A stretch of 64,000 bases of DNA from Sphagnum compactum (lineage: Eukaryota; Bryophyta; Sphagnopsida; Sphagnales): the NCBI GenBank assembly GCA_965153455.1, contig OZ234497.1, positions 14,680,302 to 14,744,301 on the forward strand, in the 5' to 3' direction. Shown here in pieces: positions 52,401 to 63,778 of this stretch; the first letter of the stretch is position 1, and each line of letters starts with the position of its first letter. The notes below the pieces were generated by a model. It was given only the letters and a program-made list of their open reading frames with translations, did not search any database and had not been told where the DNA came from. The translations under genes were made by a program, and so were the position numbers.

Positions 52401-52974
52401 ATGTACAGCCTTGATGTACGTATCTCTCATTGCTTGGGGACAAAACATTTGCACACCCAGAAGACCCTCTTCAAAACTATACATTTTTATCAATTTTGGG
52501 TGTATTTCTAAGAAGCACATGGATGTAAAATTTCTGAATTGAAGTGGTCAGTTACATTTTTGCCATCTTTTAGTGTTTTGCAGTTCTCCAAGTGTCAGTT
52601 GCAGAGATGTCAACTGCCATCTTTAAGCTGTTTTAGTGAATAATAGGTTAAGAAACACATCAAGAAAAAAGGACTAAGGAATCTGGGGTGAAGAGATGGC
52701 CATTTTGCGGCAGCCAATTTATGAGGTTGGTAGGGGCAGTGCTTTGAGCTCAAACTATGTTGAAGTTTCTGCGGATGTCAATTTGCAGACCAATGAAGTG
52801 ATCGAGACTTTCAAGCGTATGAGTGAGCAAATGGTGGGTGGCCATGAAATCACGGGACGCCAAGGGCCACATAGCAGTTTGGATTCCGACAAGCTTCTGC
52901 GCATCCTGTGCCACCGCAATGACCAAGTTGCATCAAAGTTTCTCAAGAAACAATACAAGTTGTCATCGACATGA
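40407..52974 (+). CDS. PATROL1: Plant MUN-domain protein, PATROL1/UNC-13 homologue (DUF810)
   Basis: A homologue of Arabidopsis PATROL1, a Munc13-related tethering protein that promotes delivery of the plasma-membrane H+-ATPase. I rebuilt 25 exons: 40407-40590, 42157-42221, 42511-42799, 43110-43176, 43534-43687, 44028-44195, 44367-44477, 44665-44874, 45137-45238, 45427-45657, 45893-45964, 46272-46364, 46714-46899, 47511-47669, 48372-48464, 48679-48750, 49244-49361, 49605-49780, 49926-50028, 50378-50512, 50743-50849, 51214-51291, 51991-52086, 52320-52415 and 52789-52974. All are GT-AG and the phases close to 1116 aa (Arabidopsis about 1100). Landmarks are LLQRYRRDRRELL (9-21), an acidic stretch (DDEIDDFDDMDD), LSDDDLRETAYE (181-192), GRGDHTGEVCHW, KSTWRILG, a Munc13-homology (MHD2-like) part with EPLRDRIVLGLLQASLDGLL (after about 970), and DGLPRGVVEN. 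Short exons 9-12 are placed by homology, so their edges are slightly less certain. Confidence 0.95.
40591..42156 (+). other. MUN-gene intron 1 (1566 nt)
   Basis: The longest intron of the gene. It contains a TG-rich then TC-rich microsatellite at about 41078-41127 and the CAAACTACAAACTA motif at about 41535-41566. First introns are common sites of plant expression control, but no specific element can be shown here. Confidence 0.7.
41078..41127. repeat. (TG)n(TC)n microsatellite in intron 1
   Basis: TGTGTGTGAGTGTGTGTGCG followed by about nine TC units. Confidence 0.9.
47131..47345 (+). repeat. Dispersed repeat in MUN-gene intron 13
   Basis: Starts with a T run and GGGGTGG, contains AAGTTGCCATATTTAGA and a perfect 14-bp palindrome AGCCAAATTTGGCT at 47291-47304, then TTCCTCTTGT. 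The same words in the same order recur in intron 22 of this gene. Copies differ by many substitutions and indels. It is non-coding, and a non-autonomous element is the likely nature. Confidence 0.75.
51335..51590 (+). repeat. Dispersed repeat in MUN-gene intron 22
   Basis: The second intronic copy: a T run with GGGGTG, AAGTTGCCATATTTAGA at about 51460, the same 14-bp palindrome AGCCAAATTTGGCT at 51542-51555, then TTCCTCTTGTTGATG. A third copy lies upstream of the gene on the other strand (39270-39345). Confidence 0.75.
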
Positions 52975-54920
52975 AGTTGGACCTCTTAGAACCATATCCT
53001 CTAATCCTCTGAAAGGGACATCGGAAGAAGCTCAAGGTTCCACCACAGTATCCAAGGCTCTCCTTGCTCTTTGATTTCCTTGTAGCCAGTCTTTTTTCTC
53101 TTATAGTATATAACCCAGCATGTTATCCATGAAATTTTTCATGGTTTTCACATATGAGGATTTTCTGAGAGTTGCACTTGTGATGGGTGGGCACTGTAGA
53201 GTTCCCCAAGGAGTGCACTATTGGCAATTTTTAAGTGCATGAGGTGTTAATTTTGTTTTAATCAACACATTCTCATGCCAGATTGACAGACCCGTTTTTT
53301 TCTTTCTTTTCTTTGTATTCCCTCTGTACTAATTCTTATTTCCCCCTTTGTAATTGTAATATTGCAGTTATCAAGATCATTAAATTTGTCTCTCTTTTCG
53401 CTTTCTAATAATATGTTAGATGTTGCACATTTATTTCAAGTTAAAATATTACCAGTCACATCTGTCAGCTGCTGAAGGAAGGGGTCTTGTGGGTCTTTGT
53501 AAGTCACACTTTGAGTTTTGCCTCTTCTTCATAACTTCATCAAAATGTTTAGTTCTAACCATTGTTTCTGAACAACAAAGCTTACTCTTTGCAGCTTGTC
53601 TATTGAAACAAACCCAGGGTGGGGACGAAGACCACCTTTGCTCATCAAAGAAAGCATTTTGTGTTTGGAGATCGACCCAGCTGTTTCAAATTTGAATCTT
53701 CAAATGGGTTTCTTTCCAAGCTCCTCCAGTCTTCAATCCTCCCAAGTGAGGAATTTCTCAAAACCCTCCTCCTTTTGTATGTGTGTATGTATTGTATATT
53801 TGGTGCTGATCCTTCTGCCCTTTTCCTCTGGACTCCCTCTCTCGCCTTTGTGTTTTCCTTTCCTTTCTTCTTCTCCTTCTGCCCTTTTCTCTAGTCTTTT
53901 TAGTCATATGTTTTTTGTTTGTTTTTTTATTTAGTTTCTGTTGGGCTTGGCCAAAATTCAAAAAAAAGGTCCTGGGTTCAAACCCAGTGGCATGCAGGTA
54001 AGGATTGTGCTAGAGGAGCTATATATAATTTGGTCATTCTCATTACAGAAACATAAATAAATAAATGAATGAATTTTAAAAGACTAAAAAAAAGGTAGGT
54101 TTTTCTTTAAAAAAAAACACAATACAGATCTTCATATCCCCAGAGGGAAATAATAATAATATTAGTAATAATAACAATAATAGAAGAAATAATAATCATA
54201 ATCATAACCTCATCAGAATTTAGGGAGGTTTTGTTTCATTGCCTGAAACAAAAAAAAAAAAAACAAAAGCAAATTTTAAAAAAGAAATAAGTAGTTACTC
54301 TGTTTCCCATTTCCCAAGTGTCCACTGGTAAACTCTGAAAAGAATTAGGGGTGAAAAAGGGAAAAGGAGGAAAAATACTAATTAATTAATTAATTAATCA
54401 AGCCTAATTAATTAAGCTTTACTCTTAAAGTCTGCAACCTGCACCAAAAACTAGGTATCTAGTTACCGTACACTGCTACGTGGCCGCTCTAGGAAGCACG
54501 TGGTAGGTAGATGAGTAGGTTTGTTCAGAAACGAGAAGGTGAGGTATCGGATGCTTGCCACTTGGCTTCTCAGATGGGTGTCCGCGTGGTATCACTCTTG
54601 GGGGGGTGGGGGGAGGAAAAATACGCACCCCCACCTCCCTTTCCCTGGGGCCTGTTCCCACTCTCCCTTTTTCCTTTTCTTTTTTTTCTCTAATTTTGGC
54701 AAATCTTTTGACCTATTTGGCTACCTACTAACTACTCTCTTTAAGAAAACGACAATTTGTGTGTTTAGTGCATTGCCAATCAAGCACCGCCTTTTTGTAT
54801 TATTGGGTTTTTTTTTTCCCTTTTCTCTCTATTGCCACCCTCCATTTGCACTGACATCCCGCAAAGTTTGTTCGTAGGGGGTTGGTGTTTGAAAAACGTA
54901 TTGCTGCATAAATTAAAAAT
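52975..54920. other. Intergenic DNA after the MUN gene
   Basis: The first 400 bp probably include the MUN-gene 3' untranslated region. Beyond this are A-rich and AT-rich stretches, TAA/TAAT microsatellite runs at 54145-54210, and ATTAATTAATTAATTAAT near 54383-54412. An isolated tRNA T-arm-like CTGGGTTCAAACCCAG lies at 53972-53987 without a matching A box. No gene is recognised. Confidence 0.55.
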
Positions 54921-55576
54921 ATGGCCTTCCTAAGTGTCGGGAGTCAATCCCATTTGTGACTCTTGAAGAGACATTTTTCTTGTGCAAATTTTTTGGATGG
55001 GTTGTTTCAAAGCCAAACCAACCGACCGACCGACCGACCAACCAACCAACCAACCAACTCATTTTATTTTGATGATTAAAAGGAGGATCAAACTCGATTA
55101 ATTTTGATGATGAACCCTTAAATAAATGCCTCATAAGCTAAAAATGGTTTCTTTTTTAATTTTATTTTTTTTATTTTAAAAAATTAACAAATGGGTGTGA
55201 AGGATTGTGGAACAACCATGGAAATTTTTAATATATTCTTTTTCTTTTGCAAATTCCTTTGGATTTATTTCCATTTTCCAAAATGCCCTTCCTAACAACT
55301 ACCTAATTTTGGGAATCAATCCCACTAAGTATGACTCTTCAACAGATAATTTAGTAGTGCAAATTTTCAAAGGGTTTCAAAGGTGTAAAGTGAATTAAAG
55401 AACTTCTACATTTGATGATTAAGTGGTACCAAACTGGTTAATTTTGATGATTAACCCCCATAAATAGCTTCTAAATAGGTCTTTTGTTAAAGCTTAAGTT
55501 AAATGGGAGTGAAGGATTGTGGAACAATGATAGAAATTTTTTAATATTCTTCTTTTCCAAATTCCTTTAGATTTTT
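54921..55576. repeat. Tandem duplication, about 340-bp unit
   Basis: Copy 1 (about 54921-55258) and copy 2 (about 55283-55576) share ordered blocks: GGCCTTCCTAA or GCCCTTCCTAA, then GTCAATCCCA or ATCAATCCCA, then TTAATTTTGATGAT, then GAAGGATTGTGGAACAA, then AAATTCCTTTGGATTT or AAATTCCTTTAGATTT. Copy 1 has gained an ACCG/ACCA microsatellite at 55017-55058. Neither copy is coding. Confidence 0.88.
55017..55058. repeat. (ACCG)n(ACCA)n microsatellite
   Basis: Four to five ACCG units merge into about five ACCA units inside copy 1 of the 340-bp duplication. Confidence 0.95.
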
Positions 55577-56019
55577 TTTCCCTCTTTTTTCCCCTTCCTC
55601 TTTTCCCTTCATGTTTTTGGGTGGTTGGAACCCACATGCCGATCTTTTGAAACCCCCCTTATATGTTCAAAATACACCACAATAGAAAGATAACTATGGT
55701 TCGTGGCCTTTTTATGTAGTGTATATTTTTTTTCCTACACTTGTAAGAATTAGTTTCCCACCAACTTTTCAACCAAAAAACTATCAATTTTTCCAAATCC
55801 TTAAAAAAAAATGATGGCCTTTAGAAAATTGATATAACTTTTACAACAAGATTATGGCATTTAGAGAATTGAAATGCGATTTACATCCCAAAAGAAAAAT
55901 GATGATGACGTTTGAAAATTTATTAATTGTTGGGCTATTTTGACCCATTGGAAACACTACATCTCCTTACATTACATTTTGTAAGGGCTTGAAATGGGAC
56001 AAAAGTTCTGCTTGTAGCG
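55577..56019. other. Intergenic DNA, no gene recognised
   Basis: T-rich then A-rich sequence without a supported frame or ordered repeat. Confidence 0.6.
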
Positions 56020-56270
56020 GCGCCCGGCAGCTTCTACGAACATCATGCAACCGCATCATCACCGCAAAATAAAAAAATTGGAATTCCATATCCAACACAC
56101 TCTTATTGCACGAACCCCAATGGGCAGCTTCTATGAACCCACAACCACATCACTTCACAAAAAATACAGAATCATAAATGCAGCACTCTTATTGCACAAA
56201 AGCCCAAATGGGGAAGCTTCTATGAACCTACAATCACATCACCACCACAGAAAATTATAAAAAAATTCAT
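56020..56270. repeat. Three-copy tandem repeat, about 90-bp unit
   Basis: GGCAGCTTCTACGAAC, GGCAGCTTCTATGAACC and GGAAGCTTCTATGAACC occur near 56027, 56122 and 56211. Each is followed by an ACAACCACATCACC-like run, and ACTCTTATTGCAC precedes the second and third copies. The 71-codon frame across it is a translation of the repeat. Confidence 0.88.
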
Positions 56271-57442
56271 CCCATCAAGAAATACGGGTCCAACAACCCC
56301 CCCTTCCCCCCCTAAAACAAAAGAGAAAAAAAACAAATACACACACACAAAACCCCAAAGTACAACCCTAAAACTATTTTCCATTTCACATGTGTGCACA
56401 TACCAAACTTCTTACTTATAAACAACATGGTTTCAAAGGCCAAAACACACACACAAAACAAAACAAAACAAAAAAATAATACATAATGTTGTTTTGTCCA
56501 CTCCCCAAGTTAACAATTCTCTACAATTTTTAGATTTTCCGATGGACCGCAATTTGTTTTGAGAGGGTCCAAAAATCCCCCAATAAAACAAAACAAAACA
56601 AAACAAAACAAAGGCAACTTGAGTTAACGTAATCTAACCTCACTTAACTTATTAGAACTAATGAGAACATGAATTTAATTAGCGAATAATAATTAAGAAG
56701 TGGTGGTAATAAACTACATAAAAGTTTTTGTGTGTGTTGTTTATAGGGTTGGTGTTTTTAATTATAGGTTGCCTATTTGTGGCTAGTCGCCAACCAAGCC
56801 AGCAGCCCAGCCCAGCCCGGGGGCGGGGGTGGGGCTGCCCTTTGGTTCCTTCCCAAGCAAAGCAGATTCCAGACCCCTGGAAACGTGGGGCAGAGGCAAT
56901 TGGAATCGTAGGGTGAAGCATGGAAACGTGGGGTCTACAGGACTGGAATAGCAAGAGCATGGTAGTCCAAGAGTTTCGTTTCTTCTTCTTCTTCTTCTTC
57001 TTCTTCCCATCTCTTCAAGAGTCAAGAGAATTTCTTCTTCTTCTTTTTCTTCTTCTTCTTCTTCTGGTTTTGTAAGTGCAAAAGAAGGAAAAAAAACAAA
57101 GGGCGGTGGTTGGTTGTGGGCGGTGGTGGTGAGTGTTGGGATTTTGGGAGTTGGGTGCAAACAAACAAACAAACAACAGCACTAACTGGGTTGGGTGGTT
57201 TTTGACAAAGAGAAAACAAGGAAGAAGAGGGAGGAGATTCACATACATACTCATAACTGGGTGCTACATTTTGTAGATATGTATATATATAAATTCCAGT
57301 TTGTTGGAGTGATTGTGAAGTGCAATCTGGAGCAGATTGGGTTGTAGTAGAAGAAACTAGAAAGCTGAATTTAACTTGGAAAGAGGAAGTATCTGCTTGG
57401 GGAAGAGTGCAGTGGAGAGCTTGAATAAAGCAGTTGAGAAGT
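56271..57442 (+). promoter_or_regulatory. Upstream region and 5' leader of PEPC
   Basis: Contains C-rich and AAAAC-type simple repeats (about 56295-56310, 56451-56480 and 56584-56612), then a GC-rich patch at 56790-56900 and CTT-trinucleotide runs at 56981-57065. A TATA-like TATATATATAAA at 57282-57293, about 150 bp before the PEPC ATG, is a candidate core promoter. If transcription starts earlier, the CTT runs would lie in the leader. Minus-strand frames through the CTT runs are artefacts. Confidence 0.4.
56981..57065. repeat. (CTT)n microsatellite upstream of PEPC
   Basis: Two runs of CTT/TTC units, about eight and eleven units, separated by roughly 35 bp, some 380-460 bp before the PEPC start codon. 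Such CT-rich repeats are common in plant promoters and 5' leaders. Confidence 0.93.
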
Positions 57443-60400
57443 ATGGCAATGTTGCAGAAAATGGCGTCTATAGACGCCCAGATGAGGCTGCTAGCACCCA
57501 AGAAAGTGTCAGAGGATGACAAGCTCATCGAGTATGACGCCTTGTTGCTAGATCGATTCCTTGACATCGTTGAGGTCTTGCATGGCCAGGAGCTTAAAGA
57601 AACGGTACTAGCTGTTGCCTGCTTGCTGCTTTTTGCTGTTGTTGTCGTTTTCTTCCTGTCGCTGAGTGAACGGTTACAGTTGGAGCTGGATTCCACCATC
57701 CCTTGCTTTGAATGAAGCTCTCAGCTCATGTGGTTTTGCAATTCTAGTCCCTTGATTGCCACCACAATATCTCTACCCCCTATCTCGTGCTTCAAAAGAT
57801 TTGCAAGTCCTGAGGACAATCATCTTGTCGGGTGAAGAACAGGCTGGCTTGACCTAGTCTCAGCTCTGATAGGGTCAAATCCATCTTGAACAATCTGTTG
57901 ACATGGTTTGAGATGGAGTCGGACCTCATGGGTTCTCTTTCTTTCTCTGAATTTTTTCCAGTGAAGATGGGGATGGATTCAAGGATGAGGGTTTTGAGAG
58001 GGTGTTGAAATGTTTTTTTGAAGCTCTAGCTGTGAGTGACTGATGAACTCTCTTTTTGGGGGTTTCTGTTTGGTTTTACCACAACAGGTGCTTAAGTGCT
58101 ATGAATTGTCGGGCATGTATAGTAAGACTGGAGATCTGGAGAAGCTGAATGAGCTTGGAGATCTCTTGAATGGGTTGGATCCAGGGGATGCGATTGTGGT
58201 TGCCAGCTCCTTCTCTCACATGCTCAATCTCTCTAACCTGGCAGAGGAAGTGCAAATTTCACAGCGGCGCCGGGTTCGGAATGCCAAGAAGGGTGATATC
58301 GGAGATGAGAACAGTGCACTCACTGAGTCAGATTTGGAGGAAACTTTCAAGCGCCTGGTGAAGCAGCTCGGTAAAACGCCTCACGAGATTTTTGAGGCCT
58401 TGAAAAACCAGACTGTGGATTTGGTGTTTACTGCACACCCCACTCAATCTGTTCGCCGATCTTTGCTCCAAAAGCATCAACGGTAAAATTATCTTATCCT
58501 TTGCTATAATTCAGCTCAGATGATTGCCTGGAGCTTATCCGAGCTCCCCCACCATCATAGCCTTGCATGGCTTGTGGATCTGCCCTTTCCTTTCCTTCTC
58601 TCTGTTTGGCACTTTTGGAAATGCAAATGGTCACCCTCACAGTTGGCGACGTGGTCATTGTTGGCAACAGAGACCACAAATGATGGGTTTGACGATGAAC
58701 AGCGCAGTGTTTTTGTGGTATGTAAACTAATTTCTGTTTCTGTGGAATTGGCAGTATTCGAAGTTGCTTGTCACAGATGTATGAGAAAGACATCACAGAT
58801 GATGAGAAGCATGAGCTAGATGAGGCACTCCAACGAGAGGTATGAACACCCTTTCACACATTGTATGCCTTCCTTCAAGCTTGAATGCCACCCTCTTCAT
58901 GCATCTTTTATCTCAACAAAAACATTTTGGTTTCTAGTGGAGGATGTTGATGTTTCTGTTTTTCTTATCAAATGGGTCTTTTCTTTTTTTTCCCTGTCCC
59001 CCCCAAAATCCAGATCCAAGCTGCATTCCGCACAGATGAGATTCGTCGCTCGCCTCCCACACCCCAGGATGAAATGCGTGCTGGAATGAGCTACTTTCAT
59101 GAAACTATTTGGAATGGTCTTCCCTTGTTCCTTCGACGAGTAGACGCTGCCCTCAAATCTATTGGTATTGACGAGCGACTGCCATATAATGTGCCCCTCA
59201 TTCAATTCTCTTCCTGGATGGGTGGAGATCGGGATGGTGAGTGTCCCCCTTTCTCCCACTAACAATTCTTCAGCACCCATTTGCACGTTTCTTTGGAAAT
59301 GCTTTCACATCATTCAAGTTGTTGTGGGTATTGTCATACTTGAATGCAAATTAGAAAATGGTGTGAGCTTTTCTCTCTCACACATCTTTTGAGTCTGGGT
59401 TATCGTTTCACAGGAAATCCACGTGTTACACCAGAGGTAACAAGAGATGTCTGTTTGCTGGCAAGGCTAATGACAGCAAACCTGTATTTCGCTCAAATCG
59501 AAGATCTCATGTTTGAGGTTGGACAAAAGAAAAACCTTGTCATCTTTTGTGCTTCAAGCTGCAGTGATGGGAAATCCTAGAAGCAAAATATGTTTGAATA
59601 ATATATTTTATCAAGGTTAGGGACCTATGGTTTGGAACTAGTTCTGATGGGAACTCCTCTGCTTTGGTTTGCCATGCAGTTGTCAATGTGGCGCTGCAGT
59701 GATGAACTCAAAGAAAGAGTCACGAGACTGGAGGCACAGACCAGGAAGGAGGCTAAACACTACATTGGTAATTCAGTGCCATCTTGTTGTTGCCACTTCT
59801 TTCTGGAAAGGATTTCTGCCTTTTTGCATTTGTGACCACTTATGATGACAATGACGATGAGAACAAGCACAGTCAAGGCTTTTCTGTATACTGAATTCAG
59901 ATCTGGAATGTAGACTTGCTCCTGTTTCAGGGGGCTCATAAATAAATATCTTAATATTTTTTAATTTTATATGTGATGTAGAGTTCTGGAAGCACATTCC
60001 ACCAAGTGAGCCTTTCCGAGTTCTTTTGGGTGACATGCGAGACAAACTCTACCATACTCGCGAACGAATTGGGCAATTGTTAGCCAGTGGCAAGAGTGAC
60101 ATATCCATTGATGATACGTTTACAGATGTATCACAGGTACTATGTTCTTCCTCTTCTCCTCTAGCTTCTGTTGGATGAATCACCCCTTATGCTTTCATCA
60201 TGTTTATTTGAAGTCAGAAAACATGTAGTGAAATCATTGAGGAGAGAAAGACTGCTGGAACTAGATAGTGGGTTGACTGGGAAAAAAGATTATTGCTGTG
60301 CTGCATTGCAGATCCTGGAGCCCTTGGAGCTCTGTTATCGTTCACTAATTGAGACAGGAGACAGACCCATTGCTGATGGTAGTCTGCTGGATTTCATGCG

Positions 60401-62732
60401 TCAAGCATCTGTTTTTGGGTTGAGCTTGGTGAAACTCGACATCCGGCAAGAGTCAGAGCGCCACACTGATGTGCTTGATGCCATCACTACTCATCTTGGC
60501 ATAGGTTCATACCGTGACTGGTCAGAGGACAAGCGTCAGGTAAAAGCCTGGTACCATGAGAGGACAAGGAGTACTGTCTTGACAATATGTAATTGATAAT
60601 ACACCACTACGTTATGGGATTCAGAAATGATCGCCTTTTCCAATCCAAGTCAGGAGGACCTGAGGAGTTTTGTTGAAATCTTGTGTTTTTTGCAGGAATG
60701 GCTTCTTTCTGAACTCCGTGGCAAGCGGCCTCTCTTTGGTGCAGATCTATCATTGACAGATGAAATGAAGGATGTGATGAATACATTTATGGTGATTGCA
60801 GAGCTCCCATCAGATTGTTTCGGTGCCTACGTCATCTCTATGGCAACCTCTCCGTCAGATGTTCTTGCAGTTGAGCTCTTGCAGCGTGAGTGCAGGGTCA
60901 CAAAGCCCTTACGTGTGGTGCCTTTGTTTGAAAAGCTGGCTGACTTGGAGTCAGCACCTGCTGCACTCAAGCGGCTTTTTTCCATTGACTGGTATCGTAG
61001 CCGGATCAATGGGAAACAGGAGGTAAAAATTTCTTTCTTCTCTTGATCTAGTTTCATCAAACAATCTACTTCAAGCTTCTTCTTCTCTTGATCTACTTCC
61101 TTTTCAACACAGCTACTTCTGAAAAGTCAATGGGTAATCAGCTTGAGTGAAGATTTTTCTGGTGAGTTTTACTTCATGGGTATGCTGGCCTGAGATTGTC
61201 TCCATTTGCTTTGCTTTGCAGGTCATGATAGGGTACTCTGATTCAGGAAAGGATGCGGGTCGTCTATCTGCAGCCTGGCAGATGTTCAAGGCACAGGAAG
61301 ATCTGGTGAAAGTGGCCAAAGAGTATGGAGTTAAGTTGACGATGTTCCACGGACGTGGTGGCACTGTGGGCAGGGGTGGAGGTCCCACGCATCTTGCCAT
61401 CCTGTCCCAGCCACCAGACACAATCAATGGATCATTGCGTGTCACCATCCAAGGAGAAGTAATTGAACAGTCGTTTGGTGAAGAACACTTGTGTTTCAGG
61501 ACGTTGCAGCGTTTTACAGCAGCTACACTTGAGCATGGAATGCACCCTCCTATTGCTCCCAAGCCTGAGTGGCGTGCTTTGATGGACTCCATGGCTGTGG
61601 TGGCAACTGAAGAGTACCGCTCCATTGTCTTCCAGAATCCCAAGTTTGTTGCTTATTTCCGTGCGGTATATGATAAAAAAACTCTCTGCATCTCACACCT
61701 CCCTTGAAACATATCATCATGTCCTTGATCGGTCTTCAAATGGCATGTGGTTGTGACCATCATTGTACTCTGCTCATTTCTGATGATAGGTTGTTGGCAT
61801 TTGGCATCAATCTTTTTTGTACAAAGTCTGAGTAGAACCAGGAAAATGCAATGCAATGTGTGATTGGCAGGCGACACCTGAGATGGAGTATGGAAGGATG
61901 AACATTGGTAGTCGACCATCAAAACGTAAACCAAGTGGAGGCATTGAGTCTTTGCGAGCGATTCCTTGGATCTTTGCCTGGACACAGACGCGCTTTCATC
62001 TTCCTGTGTGGCTAGGACTTGGTCGTGCCCTGAGTCATGCATTGGATACTGATCCAAAGAACATCACAACCCTGTGCCAGATGTACAATAAGTGGCCATT
62101 TTTCCGGGTGACTATTGACTTGGTGGAGATGGTGTTTGCTAAAGGTGACCCACGTATTGCTGCACTGTATGATAGCTTGCTGGTCTCACCTGAATTCAAG
62201 CCCTTTGGAGAGGAATTGAGACAAAAGTACAATGAAACCCGGAATAACTTACTGAGGGTAAAGTTCCATTCTTCTGAGCACTGTCCCTTTGTAATGTTTT
62301 GGTCAAGGTACAAGACATTTTGGTTAATGGGATGTGTTTGGTGAAGTGGGGTTTATGGTGCTAGTGAATGTTGTGGTTGTTCCTTGTATTCTGTGCATTG
62401 AAGAAAAGCATAAACCAGAAATTTTCCAAATGCCCATGCAGGTAGCTGGACATGACGATGTTCTGGCAGGCAATCCTACATTGAAGCAACGGTTGAGACT
62501 ACGAGAGCCATACATCACTCCTCTCAATGTACAGCAAGCTTACACACTAAAGAAGATGCGTGAGGAGAACAAACAGTTGAACATAACCCAAAACGGGGAA
62601 CTGGCAAAGCCAACAAAGAGAGCGACAGAGCTTGTCAAGTTGAATACCACAACTGAGTATGCACCTGGACTTGAGGATACTTTGATCTTGACCATGAAGG
62701 GAATTGCTGCCGGCATGCAAAACACAGGATGA
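57443..62732 (+). CDS. PPC: Phosphoenolpyruvate carboxylase, plant type
   Basis: A cytosolic enzyme making oxaloacetate from PEP and bicarbonate (anaplerosis, malate supply). The twelve exons are 57443-57604, 58088-58482, 58755-58839, 59014-59236, 59414-59517, 59680-59767, 59982-60136, 60312-60539, 60696-61022, 61222-61665, 61871-62257 and 62442-62732. All are GT-AG and total 962 aa, the normal plant-type length. The start at 57443 puts the regulatory phosphorylation site at Ser9 ([10 protein letters not shown]). Catalytic motifs are [16 protein letters not shown] (His171), [11 protein letters not shown] (593-603) and the P-loop-like [13 protein letters not shown] (631-643). The protein ends in the family's QNTG. 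Ala773 ([10 protein letters not shown]) and Arg883 (LKQRLRLRE) are the non-C4 residues at the two best-known C4-diagnostic positions, which indicates a malate-sensitive housekeeping or CAM-type enzyme. A second in-frame ATG at 57449 is possible. No damage is seen. Confidence 0.98.
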
Positions 62733-63237
62733 AGGTGTGCATATGTCTTTTTATGTTTGTGAAAATGCTCTCCCACTCTCTTCTTCCAAACTCTTAGTCA
62801 TTTGAAATTGGGTCAAACTGGACCAAACAGATCCCTGAACAATACCTACAAAGACTCTGCATTGAACGTCAAGAGGTGCAATGCCATAAAATCAATGGCA
62901 CATGCTTCCCTCATTCTCCACGTTGAAAATGATTAGGATGATGACAGAGCTGAGTGGGAATGAACAATGAGCATCTGTCTGACACCGTTTTGCCATTGTG
63001 TATCTTATGTTGGATCAGTTGCCCTGATGAGAATAACAGAGAAAAAGTCCACAGTGCACTTTTGTTCTTGAAGGTACCCACATTTGTTGGTAATCTTTGT
63101 GCTCTGTTTTTGGTCAGTGTGTGAATGACAGAGTGATAAATACTCAAAATGGCTAAAGTGAACATTTTCTCAATGAATGTAAAATTGTAGGTTGTTAAAG
63201 GAAATAAGTTTGTAAGTAGCTTATAGACACTTGCATG
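62733..63237 (+). other. Probable PEPC 3' untranslated region and flank
   Basis: Follows the PEPC stop directly. Composition is intermediate between the exons and intergenic DNA to about 63190, which fits a 3' untranslated region. No clear AATAAA signal or cleavage site could be assigned. Confidence 0.45.
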
Positions 63238-63550
63238 TTATCCCTTTTTCCAGACATTGAATTGGGGACTTTTTTATTCCTTATCTTGGATGTTGGATTT
63301 GAAATCTTTTTTATATATTCCTTTTTTCAGATGTTGGGTTTGTGTTTTTGGATTGGATGTTGCTTTGGAGGTTTTGTATTCCTTTTATTTGGATGTTGGG
63401 TTGGTTGGAGGGTTTTTAATTATTTTTCCAGATGTTGAGTTGGAGACTTTTCTATTCCTTTTTTTGGGTGTTGGGTTGGAGGTTTTACTATTTCTTTTTT
63501 CAGGTGTTGGTTTTGGAGGGTTTTCTATTCCTTTTTAGGGGTGTTGGGTG
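63238..63550. repeat. Minisatellite, about 40-50 bp unit
   Basis: Six to seven diverged copies of a unit like TTTTCCAGATGTTGGGTTG, then GAGGTTTTCTATTCC, then TTTTT. The Phe/Gly-rich frames at 63235-63438 and 63257-63538 are translations of the repeat. It starts about 500 bp after the PEPC stop codon. Confidence 0.88.
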
Positions 63551-63639
63551 GCATCTATATAAACCATGGTTTTTCTCCCAAAAGAATTCTCTAGATGGGA
63601 ACTAAGATTTGACAACCATTTGCTTCAATCACTACCACA

Positions 63640-63778
63640 CACATCTATTTTGGGTGTGAATTCACAACATGAATCATATGGACTCTATCTGTCATTGGGA
63701 ATATACTATCACACAGATCTATTTTTGGGCATAAACTCAACATGAATCATATGAGCTTCATCATTCATTGGGAACATA
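63640..63778. repeat. Tandem duplication, about 67-bp unit
   Basis: ACACATCTATTTTGGGTGTG and ACAGATCTATTTTTGGGCAT begin two adjacent copies. Each then carries CAACATGAATCATATG and ends TCATTGGGAA. Confidence 0.85.

Noticed and set aside
53972-53987. tRNA T-arm-like CTGGGTTCAAACCCAG
   Set aside because: No A box at the right distance and no acceptor stem, so not a tRNA and too little for a SINE call.
56783-57172. 129-codon minus-strand frame upstream of PEPC
   Set aside because: Contains long Glu/Arg runs created by CTT repeats on the other strand.
57022-57699. 225-codon minus-strand open frame
   Set aside because: Antisense to PEPC exon 1 and its leader; its end is poly-lysine from the CTT microsatellite, with no family resemblance.
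61113-61643. 176-codon minus-strand frame
   Set aside because: Antisense shadow of PEPC exon 10.
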